Positions 1 to 6,107 of a stretch of 6,279 bases of DNA are shown one piece after another. The stretch is from Clostridium sp. CAG:1013 (GTDB taxonomy: Bacteria > Bacillota > Clostridia > Oscillospirales > Acutalibacteraceae). The stretch is taken from NCBI GenBank assembly GCA_000432995.1, contig HF972651.1, forward strand, positions 21,240 through 27,518, in the 5' to 3' direction. The number at the start of each line of letters is the position of its first letter. Position 1 is the stretch's first letter. The position numbers and the translations under genes are program-made. Below the pieces are notes generated by a model that saw only the letters and a list, made by a program, of their open reading frames with translations, searched no databases and had not been told where the DNA came from.

Positions 1-46
1 TTTCACATTCGTAGCGGAACGAAGGCCCGCTGAGAAAAAGCTCCAT
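1..46 (-). CDS. N-terminal fragment of a gene downstream of rel, possibly HemZ (coproporphyrinogen dehydrogenase)
   Basis: A reading frame opens with ATG at 46-44 and runs off the left edge after 15 residues (MELFLSGPSFRYECE). A GAGAGG ribosome site at 58-53 lies 6 bases before the ATG, and the rel stop codon is only 18 bases upstream, so it is very likely co-transcribed with recJ and rel. The start, with a hydrophobic strand, a Gly and then F-x-Y-E-x-E, resembles the N-terminus of clostridial HemZ, an oxygen-independent, radical-SAM coproporphyrinogen III oxidase-like protein of haem synthesis. In many clostridia hemZ lies a short distance downstream of relA, which supports the guess. Fifteen residues cannot prove identity. 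The gene start is fairly secure; the name is tentative, so no symbol is given. Confidence 0.5.
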   Translation of the reverse strand, partial: MELFLSGPSFRYECE

Positions 47-64
47 GGATTACCTCTCTAAAAA

Positions 65-2275
65 TTAACTGCGGTCAATGGACACCACCCCAGGGATCTT
101 GGACAGCCGCTCGATGATATTTTGCAGCTGAGGCAGACCGTTGATGGAAATGGTGGCAGAAATAAATGCGTTGTCGGTCCCACGCTCTCGACGGGAATTG
201 AGAGCGTGGATGTAGATCTTCATGTTGGACAGCTGCTGAGTCACATCCGCCAGCAGACCGCCCCGGTCCAGCGCCACAATGTGCAGCGTGGATTTGAAAT
301 CGTCCTTGACTTCCCCAGCCCAATGAGCATTGACCCACCGTTCCGGCTCGGGACACTGGGTCAGGTCACGAGGTACGTTGTTGCAGCTGCGCTTGTGAAT
401 GGAAACACCAAAGCCTCGGGTGATAAAACCGATGATATCGTCCCCGGGCAGAGGATTGCAGCACCGGGAGAATTTGATCAGGCAGTTGTCCATGCCCTCG
501 ACCAGCACGCCGCTGGCCACCCGCTGCTTGGGTTCGGACACAGCGGGAGGCGGTGTCTCCTGCTGCTGTTGCTCGGGAGCAGCGATCTTTTGCAGACGCT
601 GGGCTTCCTCCCGAATCCGGGGCAGCACCTTCCAAAGCTGGATGCCTCCATAGCCGATGGCAGCGTAGAAATCATCCTCGGTGGAACAGTTGTGGCGTTT
701 GCCCACGCTTTCGATCATATACTCCATGATCTCCGGGGTCAGCTGGATATTGGCGCGTTTGAATTCCCGCTCCAATTCCGCCCTGCCTTCGATAATGTTT
801 TCTTCTCGTTTTTCCTTCTTGAACCAGGCCCGGATCTTGTTCCGTGCCTCGCTAGTACGCACCAGGGTAAGCCAGTCACGGTTGGGACCTTTCCCCGCCT
901 CCTTGGTGGTGAGCACCTCGATGATCTCGCCAGTCTTGACCTTGTAATCAAGCGGGACAATCCGCTTATCTACCTTGGCACCGATCATCCGGTTGCCCAC
1001 GGCGCTGTGAATGGCGTATGCAAAGTCAATGACCGTGGAGCCCATGGGTAGGTTGATCACGTCTCCCTTGGGTGTAAAGACAAAGACCTCCTCGGGGATC
1101 AGGTCGCTTTTGATGGAGTGAACCAGGTCGGTGACGTCCTCGCTCTCCGCCTGATTCTCCAGCATCTGCCGGATCCAGGCCAGACGGTCGTCCATAGAGC
1201 GGTTGTCCGAATCCTTGGCGGACATACCCAGCTTATATTTCCAGTGGGCTGCGATGCCGTATTCCGCAGTGTGGTGCATCTCCCAAGTGCGGATCTGCAC
1301 CTCGAAGGGCACCCCAGCCTTGGTGATCACTGTAGTGTGGAGAGACTGGTACATGTTGGGCTTGGGCATGGAAATATAGTCCTTGAACCGGTTGGGCAAA
1401 GGCTGGAACATGTCATGGACAATGCCCAGCACGTTGTAGCAGTCCTCAATGGTGTCCACGATCACACGTACGGCGAATACATCGTAGATCTCCTCAAAGG
1501 TCTTGCCCTGGATGAACATCTTCCGGTAGATGCCGTAAACACTCTTCACCCGACCCTCGATATACACATTGGGGATAGACATCTCCACCCGGCTGCGGAT
1601 CATGGCCTTTGTCTCCTCGATGAACTGCTTGCTGCTGTTGCTCCGGGAGGCAAGGTCGTCCTCGATCTCCTTGTAAGCAAGGGGATCCAAGTATTTTAAG
1701 GAGATATCCTCCATGTATTCCTTGACGGTGCGGATACCTAAGCGATGAGCGATGGGGGCATACACCTCCAAACACTCCAGGGCCTTGTCCCGCTGTTTCT
1801 GGGGAGACATGTACTCCAACGTGGAGAGATTGTGCATCCGGTCGGCAAACTTGATGATGATGACCCGGATATCCTCCGCCATGGCCATGAGCATCTTCCG
1901 CAGGTTCTCCGCCTGCTGCTCCTCCCGGGAGGAATAGGGGATCTTGCCCAGCTTGGTGACGCCGTCAATGAGCAGGGCCACCTCTTTGCCGAACTGCTTG
2001 GTGATGTCCTCAATGGTGCAGTCGGTGTCCTCCACCACGTCGTGGAGCAGCCCGGCCATCACCGATTCGGAATCCATGCCCAGTCCCACCAGAATAGCCG
2101 CCACCGACAGGGGGTGGATGATATAAGGCTCCCCGGAACTGCGCTTCTGCTCCCGGTGTTTCTCCTCCGCCAGACGGTAGGCCGCTTCGATCCTTTCCCG
2201 GTCGTACTCCTTGCCGCTGTCCGCGATGATCTTTTTCAATTCCTCAAAGCTGACGATCTGCACCACCAATGCCAT
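65..2275 (-). CDS. rel: Bifunctional (p)ppGpp synthetase/hydrolase (RelA/SpoT family, Rel)
   Basis: Makes (p)ppGpp from ATP and GDP/GTP on ribosomes stalled by uncharged tRNA, and degrades it to end the stringent response; cytoplasmic. At 736 residues it has the normal length of a long Rel. Domains in order: HD hydrolase (about 30-200) with the metal and catalytic set intact (H54, H78-D79, E82-D83, and D145 in KFADRMHN); synthetase (about 240-350) with GRVKSVYGIYRKM, D265, YQSLH, E325 in EVQIRT, and AAHW; TGS (about 395-455, VFTPKGDVINLP); a helical region; a Gln/Pro-rich linker (about 566-585); a Cys-containing zinc-finger-like region (C605, C606, C631); and a C-terminal ACT domain (about 662-736). 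The synthetase loop carries RFKD (296-299), the RXKD signature of bifunctional Rel rather than the EXDD of synthetase-only RelA. Both activities are therefore predicted. The start is fixed by AAGGAGG at 2290-2284, 8 bases from the ATG. It lies 15 bases after recJ, in the same operon. Confidence 0.97.
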   Translation of the reverse strand: MALVVQIVSFEELKKIIADSGKEYDRERIEAAYRLAEEKHREQKRSSGEPYIIHPLSVAAILVGLGMDSESVMAGLLHDVVEDTDCTIEDITKQFGKEVALLIDGVTKLGKIPYSSREEQQAENLRKMLMAMAEDIRVIIIKFADRMHNLSTLEYMSPQKQRDKALECLEVYAPIAHRLGIRTVKEYMEDISLKYLDPLAYKEIEDDLASRSNSSKQFIEETKAMIRSRVEMSIPNVYIEGRVKSVYGIYRKMFIQGKTFEEIYDVFAVRVIVDTIEDCYNVLGIVHDMFQPLPNRFKDYISMPKPNMYQSLHTTVITKAGVPFEVQIRTWEMHHTAEYGIAAHWKYKLGMSAKDSDNRSMDDRLAWIRQMLENQAESEDVTDLVHSIKSDLIPEEVFVFTPKGDVINLPMGSTVIDFAYAIHSAVGNRMIGAKVDKRIVPLDYKVKTGEIIEVLTTKEAGKGPNRDWLTLVRTSEARNKIRAWFKKEKREENIIEGRAELEREFKRANIQLTPEIMEYMIESVGKRHNCSTEDDFYAAIGYGGIQLWKVLPRIREEAQRLQKIAAPEQQQQETPPPAVSEPKQRVASGVLVEGMDNCLIKFSRCCNPLPGDDIIGFITRGFGVSIHKRSCNNVPRDLTQCPEPERWVNAHWAGEVKDDFKSTLHIVALDRGGLLADVTQQLSNMKIYIHALNSRRERGTDNAFISATISINGLPQLQNIIERLSKIPGVVSIDRS

Positions 2276-2290
2276 GGCGCGTTCCTCCTT

Positions 2291-4345
2291 TTATACCTTT
2301 CCGGTCCCTTCCGCCAAGCTTTTCGCCCGCAGGTACACCGGAGAAGCAAAAATATCCACTTTGCCCTGGGTAGGCAGCAGCTGTGCCGCCCTTCGCTCTT
2401 CTCCCCCTGTCAAGACAATAAGCCGTCGCTCTTCCAACATATCTAAACACAGCAGGAGCTTGCCCAGGTTGAACCCAGGCAGGGCCCCCAACAGTGACTG
2501 AGTCCCAAAACCTTCCCCTTTAAGGGAAGCGAGTTTCCGGTACAGGTCCGCCAGATCCTTTCGGGTAGGAAGCAGTTCCTCCCCTTCCCCTGGCGCCAGC
2601 GGTTCTTCCCGCCGGATCTTCTCGTACAGCCGGTAGCTATGGGCGCACCGGTCCATGTCCAAGCCGGAAAGCTTCATGTCTCGGATACTGACCGTGAGCT
2701 GCTGCTCCCCGCGGAACTCCTTGGCTTCCAACGTCACCGCCAGGTCCAGGATTTCCCCAGGAACAAAGGGAAATTCCTCTGGTCTCATGCCAAACTTCAT
2801 GCAGTTGAGAGTGACGCCCTTCTTGGCGCACACCAACCGCAGGTGATTTCCTCCCCCTACCGGCACGATCTGCCGCAGCTCCATACCGTACAGGCCAAAC
2901 AGAGGCTGAGGGTTCCCGCTGCCGTAGGGCTCCAAAGGCTCCAGGCTCTGGGGCATTTCCGGGGTAAGAGCCGAAGGGTTCAGACGGCAGTCGATGAGCA
3001 GGGTCTGAGTCGGCATTTCCGGGCAGACCTTTGCAGCGAACTGGTTAATCTTCTCCCGAAACAAAGGCACATTCTCCGCTTTCAGGGTGATGCCCGCCGC
3101 CATGGGATGGCCGCCGTAGCGCTCCATCAAGTCACCGCAGGCACACACCGCTTCAAACAAAGAAAAGCCCTCCACGCTGCGACCACTGCCTTTGGCCATT
3201 TCCCCGTCAGTGGAGATGACCATGCAGGGCTTGCCAAACCTCTCAGTGATCCTGGAGGCCACGATGCCGATAACACCGTGGTGCCAGCCTTCCCCGTCCA
3301 CCACAATGACACGGCTGTACAAAAGGCTGTCATCCTTCTCGATCCTTTCCATGGCCTCTTTGGCGATCTCAGCCTCCACCTCCCGGCGGCGGTCGTTGTC
3401 CTCACAGATCTCCGCGGAAAGGGGTTGGGCTTCCTCTTCCGTCTCGCAGGTGAGCAGTCTCACCGCCCGCTCCGGGGCACCCATGCGCCCTGTGGCGTTA
3501 ATCCGAGGGATCACAGTGAACGCTAGGGATGTAGCCGTGGCGGTCTTGCCCCCCATGCCGCTTTGCACCATGAGGGCGTCCACTCCTGCCCGGCCTCCTC
3601 TTGCCAAGATGGAAAGCCCGGTCCGCACAATGGCCCGGTTCTCCCCCAACACAGGGACCACGTCAGCCACAGTGCCTAAAGACGCCAGGTCAGCGTACTC
3701 TTCCAGCACACCTTCCTGGTCCCCTTCCAAGGCCATCACCAATTTCAGGGCAACACCTGCACCGGAAAGGTCCTTGTAGGGGCAGTGATCATCCGCCTGG
3801 TAAGCGTCCACCACAGCACAGGCATTGGGGATCCGCTCCTGGGGCCGGTGGTGGTCCGTGACCACCACGTCCATCCCCAGCTCTTTGGCCCGTTCCACCT
3901 CCTGAACAGAGGCAATACCGTTGTCCACGGTGATGATAAGCCCCACGCCTTCCCCGTGGAGAAACTCCACCGCGTGAAGGTTCATGCCGTAGCCTTCCCC
4001 TTCCCGCTGGGGTATGTAGTAAATCACGTCAGCGCCCACCGCGTCCAAATAAGTGTACAGGATGGACGTGGCAGTGACACCGTCCGCGTCGTAGTCGCCG
4101 TATACAGCGATCTTCTCGAAATTCTCAATGGCCCGGCGGATGCGTTCCACCGCTTTGTCCATATCCTTCATCAGAAAGGGATCGGATAGCTGCCCGCTTT
4201 CCAGCAGACCACGAATCTCCTCCTCCTGATGGAATCCCCGGATCTCCAAGAGCATGGAAAGGAAAAACGGGAGGGAATATCGCTCCGCGATCTGGGCGGC
4301 CCGTTCCTTATTGAGCGGAGCCACCTCCCATTTTTTTATGTTCAA
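2291..4345 (-). CDS. recJ: Single-stranded-DNA-specific exonuclease RecJ
   Basis: Degrades single-stranded DNA 5' to 3' in recombination, mismatch and base-excision repair and at stalled forks. The 684-residue protein has the DHH/DHHA1 phosphoesterase core: DYDADG (D84, D86, D88), IPxRxxEGYG (111-120), DNG (D141), TDHH (164-166), LSGAGVA, ASLGTVADVVP (D228), PRINATGRMG (280-289), GWHHGVIGIVASR (353-365), KGSGRS (385-390) and GGHPMAAG (411-418). An OB-fold-like part follows (about 445-560, with LEPYGSGNPQP), then a C-terminal extension (about 570-684) typical of Firmicutes, which I read as winged-helix-like. All catalytic motifs are intact. The longer open frame reaches 4477 but runs through the predicted promoter. 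The start chosen is TTG at 4345, 9 bases after AAGGAG (4360-4355), giving MNIKKWEVAP. It heads the transcription unit with rel; apt, which lies between them in Bacillus, is missing. Gene identity is certain; the start is likely. Confidence 0.96.
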   Translation of the reverse strand: MNIKKWEVAPLNKERAAQIAERYSLPFFLSMLLEIRGFHQEEEIRGLLESGQLSDPFLMKDMDKAVERIRRAIENFEKIAVYGDYDADGVTATSILYTYLDAVGADVIYYIPQREGEGYGMNLHAVEFLHGEGVGLIITVDNGIASVQEVERAKELGMDVVVTDHHRPQERIPNACAVVDAYQADDHCPYKDLSGAGVALKLVMALEGDQEGVLEEYADLASLGTVADVVPVLGENRAIVRTGLSILARGGRAGVDALMVQSGMGGKTATATSLAFTVIPRINATGRMGAPERAVRLLTCETEEEAQPLSAEICEDNDRRREVEAEIAKEAMERIEKDDSLLYSRVIVVDGEGWHHGVIGIVASRITERFGKPCMVISTDGEMAKGSGRSVEGFSLFEAVCACGDLMERYGGHPMAAGITLKAENVPLFREKINQFAAKVCPEMPTQTLLIDCRLNPSALTPEMPQSLEPLEPYGSGNPQPLFGLYGMELRQIVPVGGGNHLRLVCAKKGVTLNCMKFGMRPEEFPFVPGEILDLAVTLEAKEFRGEQQLTVSIRDMKLSGLDMDRCAHSYRLYEKIRREEPLAPGEGEELLPTRKDLADLYRKLASLKGEGFGTQSLLGALPGFNLGKLLLCLDMLEERRLIVLTGGEERRAAQLLPTQGKVDIFASPVYLRAKSLAEGTGKV

Positions 4346-4360
4346 CGGCCATCTCTCCTT
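4343..4360 (-). promoter_or_regulatory. recJ ribosome binding site and TTG start, with an out-of-frame ATG between them
   Basis: On the minus strand AAGGAG (4360-4355) is followed 9 bases later by TTG (4345-4343) in the recJ frame. No in-frame ATG or GTG with a ribosome site lies nearby. An ATG at 4352-4350 sits only 2 bases from the Shine-Dalgarno, too close for good initiation. It opens a 14-codon frame (MAVEHKKMGGGSAQ) that stops at 4308, inside recJ. The TTG is therefore the best start from the base spacing; initiation has not been shown. Confidence 0.7.
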
Positions 4361-4379
4361 ACTGGTTGCTTGAAGATAT

Positions 4380-4408
4380 ATTTTATCATTTTTTCTCCCA
4401 ATATGCAA
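4380..4408 (-). promoter_or_regulatory. Predicted sigma-A promoter of the recJ-rel operon (extended -10)
   Basis: Minus-strand -35 TTGCAT (4408-4403), a 17-base spacer and -10 TAAAAT (4385-4380, 5 of 6 to consensus). TGA (4388-4386) immediately before it forms an extended -10. Transcription would begin near 4373, giving a leader of about 28 bases before the TTG start of recJ. The region is AT-rich compared with the coding sequence around it. Confidence 0.65.
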
Positions 4409-4428
4409 GGTGGGGAAACATTCCTTGC
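4405..4428. repeat. Inverted repeat GCAAGG-N12-CCTTGC between the divergent promoters
   Basis: GCAAGG (4405-4410) and its exact reverse complement CCTTGC (4423-4428) are separated by 12 bases. Each arm overlaps the -35 element of one divergent promoter (TTGCAT on minus, TTGCTT on plus). It may be an operator, or it may simply reflect two similar -35 hexamers facing apart. The arms do not extend further. Confidence 0.45.
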
Positions 4429-4438
4429 TTTTGGGGAA
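4411..4438. repeat. Direct repeat TGGGGAA, 21-base period, around the plus-strand -35
   Basis: TGGGGAA occurs at 4411-4417 and again at 4432-4438, starting 21 bases apart, close to two turns of the helix. One copy is upstream of the plus-strand -35 and the other is in the promoter spacer. ATTCC-N10-GGAAT (4420-4439) overlaps the same stretch. A 7-base repeat in a region of this size can easily arise by chance, so a regulatory role is only a possibility. Confidence 0.3.
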
Positions 4439-4453
4439 TATTTGTGCCATACT
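4425..4453 (+). promoter_or_regulatory. Predicted sigma-A promoter of the amidohydrolase gene (extended -10)
   Basis: The -35 TTGCTT (4425-4430), a 17-base spacer and -10 CATACT (4448-4453, 4 of 6) are preceded by TGC (4445-4447), making an extended -10. Transcription would start near 4460, with a leader of about 34 bases before the ATG at 4494. It is weaker than the opposing recJ promoter in match to consensus. Its -35 begins 16 bases beyond the -35 of that promoter. Confidence 0.5.
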
Positions 4454-4493
4454 TGGAAAAAATGGGACCACACCCACTTTGGGAGGAGCGCCT

Positions 4494-6074
4494 ATGAAAA
4501 CATTTTATTTTGGCGGGACCGTATTGCCTTTGGATGGAATGAGCCCTGCATCCGGACTTGTCATTGAGGACGGAAAGATCCTGGCAGTGGGGAAACAGGC
4601 AGACCTGGAGCCCCTGGCAAAAGACGCGTGTCGGGTGGACTTGGAAGGCCGCACCCTGATGCCCGCCTTTATCGACGGTCACAGTCATATCACTGCCCTG
4701 GCCCAAACTTTAGGCTTGGCTCAGCTTTCCGGCTGCCGCAACCTGGAAGAAGTGGGACAGCGGCTGAAAGACTTCCGAAATCGTTGGAAGGTTCCAGCAG
4801 GAGAATGGGTCATCGGTTTTGGGTACGACCAAAACGACTTAAAAGAACACCGTCATCCCACAGCTCAGGATCTGGACACCATGCTTCCCGATTGTCCGGT
4901 GATGGTCACCCATGCTTCCGGCCACATGGGCACAGTGAATTCCCTGGGGCTGAAAACTTTGGGCATCACCAAGGAAACCCCCGATCCGGAAGGGGGCAAG
5001 ATTGGCCGATGCGAGGATGGCTGCCCCAATGGCTATCTGGAGGAAGCCGCTTTCACCAACATGGGCTCCCGCATCCCCCGAGACCCGGAAGCCTCCCTGA
5101 AAAACTTGAGCCGGGCGGAAGAAGTCTATTTTTCCCACGGGATCACTACCATTCACGAAGGACTGATGCGCCAGCCGGAATGGGAGCTGTTGGAGACTGC
5201 CTCTTCCCGGGGACTGCTCCGAGGAGACGTTGCTGCCTATGTGGATATCAAGGACAGCGCTTCTCTTCTGGAAGAACACCGGGATTATCTGGGAACTTAC
5301 CGAAACAGGTTGAAGCTGGCGGGATACAAGCTGTTTTTGGATGGCTCCCCCCAAGGCCGCACCGCCTGGATGACGGAGCCCTATCAAAACGGCGACCCGG
5401 AGTACCGAGGCTATCCCGTACACCAGGATGAGCAGGTGCTGGCGTTTTTGGAGAAAGCCCAGCGGGAAGGGGTACAGATCGTCACCCACTGCAACGGGGA
5501 CGCCGCGGCGGAGCAGCTTCTCCGGTGCTATGAGCAAGCGTATCAGAAATACCATCGAGACATCCGACCGGTGATGATCCACGCTCAGCTTCTTCGGCCG
5601 GATCAAGTGCCGAAGCTGCGGGAACTCTCCATGATCGCCTCCTTCTTTGTGGCCCATGTGTACCACTGGGGAGATGTGCACGTGGAGAACTTCGGCTGGG
5701 AGCGGGCCTCGCAGATCAGCCCGGTGAAAACAGCTTTGGAAAACGGCGTGATCTTTGATTTCCACCAGGACTCCCCGGTGATCCCGCCCAACATGCTGGA
5801 AACCCTTTCGTGCGCCGTATGCCGCTGCACCAAGTCTGGGAAGATCCTGGGTGAAAACCAGCGGATCACCACAGCGGAAGCTCTCCAAGCGGTCACTCAA
5901 AACGCCGCTTACGCTCTGTTCGAGGAAGAAGAAAAGGGCACCCTTTCCCCTGGTAAACGGGCGGACCTAGTGATCCTGGACCGGGATCCTCTCGCCTGTC
6001 CTCCGGAGGAATTGAAAGACCTCCGAGTGATGGAGACCATCAAGGACGGGAAAACCGTATACAAGGCGGATTAA
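4494..6074 (+). CDS. YtcJ-like metal-dependent amidohydrolase (amidohydrolase family 3), substrate unknown
   Basis: A 526-residue cytoplasmic hydrolase of the amidohydrolase superfamily (COG1574/YtcJ type), with no signal peptide or membrane segment. An N-terminal beta-sandwich strand region (about 1-55) leads into the metal site DGHSH (H63, H65). Then come GFGYDQNDL (108-116), THASGH (139-144), HGITTIHEG (215-223), LAGYKLFLDGSPQGRTAWM (275-293), THCNGDAA (331-338, H332), IHAQ (H363), FDFHQDSPV (D426) and the closing GTLSPGKRADLVILDRDP (482-499) of the returning sandwich. This is the full length and order for the family, and the metal ligands appear intact. Relatives include N-substituted formamide deformylase, but family members act on varied C-N bonds and nothing here fixes the substrate. 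Start: ATG at 4494, 7 bases after GGAGG (4482-4486); an upstream in-frame ATG at 4410 would put the promoter inside the gene. It is monocistronic and divergent from recJ-rel. Confidence 0.93.
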   Translation: MKTFYFGGTVLPLDGMSPASGLVIEDGKILAVGKQADLEPLAKDACRVDLEGRTLMPAFIDGHSHITALAQTLGLAQLSGCRNLEEVGQRLKDFRNRWKVPAGEWVIGFGYDQNDLKEHRHPTAQDLDTMLPDCPVMVTHASGHMGTVNSLGLKTLGITKETPDPEGGKIGRCEDGCPNGYLEEAAFTNMGSRIPRDPEASLKNLSRAEEVYFSHGITTIHEGLMRQPEWELLETASSRGLLRGDVAAYVDIKDSASLLEEHRDYLGTYRNRLKLAGYKLFLDGSPQGRTAWMTEPYQNGDPEYRGYPVHQDEQVLAFLEKAQREGVQIVTHCNGDAAAEQLLRCYEQAYQKYHRDIRPVMIHAQLLRPDQVPKLRELSMIASFFVAHVYHWGDVHVENFGWERASQISPVKTALENGVIFDFHQDSPVIPPNMLETLSCAVCRCTKSGKILGENQRITTAEALQAVTQNAAYALFEEEEKGTLSPGKRADLVILDRDPLACPPEELKDLRVMETIKDGKTVYKAD

Positions 6075-6103
6075 AAAAAGGGAAGCGTCAGCTTCCCTTT
6101 TTT
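6074..6103. terminator. Bidirectional rho-independent terminator between convergent genes
   Basis: A hairpin with a GGGAAGC/GCTTCCC core (6080-6086 with 6091-6097) and a GTCA loop is extended by six A-T pairs (6074-6079 with 6098-6103), giving a 13-bp stem. A T-run follows on the plus strand and an A-run precedes it, so the minus strand also ends in a T-run. It can terminate the amidohydrolase transcript and the convergent flavoprotein transcript. The amidohydrolase TAA (6072-6074) runs into the A-tract, and the opposing stop codon is only 4 bases from the other side. Confidence 0.9.
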
Positions 6104-6107
6104 GCAC

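Noticed and set aside
122..1051. 309-codon plus-strand open frame antisense to rel (with similar ones at 1118-1699 and 1745-2446)
   Set aside because: The translations are low-complexity and rich in His, Leu, Gly and Asp, with no recognisable domain. They mirror a well-conserved gene on the opposite strand and lack good ribosome sites; this is expected from high-G+C codon use.
2276..2290. Terminator or separate promoter between recJ and rel
   Set aside because: Only 15 bases are available and they hold the rel ribosome site; no hairpin or promoter elements fit.
2639..3526. 295-codon plus-strand open frame antisense to recJ
   Set aside because: It overlies conserved RecJ motifs, and its translation resembles no family I know.
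4346..4477. N-terminal extension of RecJ to an ATG at 4477
   Set aside because: It would translate the predicted promoter and leader of recJ and overlap the region controlling the divergent gene. The extra 44 residues do not look like RecJ, and the AAGGAG site at 4360-4355 points to the TTG at 4345.
4410..4493. Upstream ATG at 4410 as the amidohydrolase start
   Set aside because: It lies upstream of the predicted -35 and has no suitable ribosome site. The ATG at 4494 has GGAGG at the right spacing and gives the normal family N-terminus (MKTFYFGGTV).
4839..5900. 353-codon minus-strand open frame antisense to the amidohydrolase
   Set aside because: The plus-strand gene here has clear family motifs throughout; the antisense product shows none and lies inside it.
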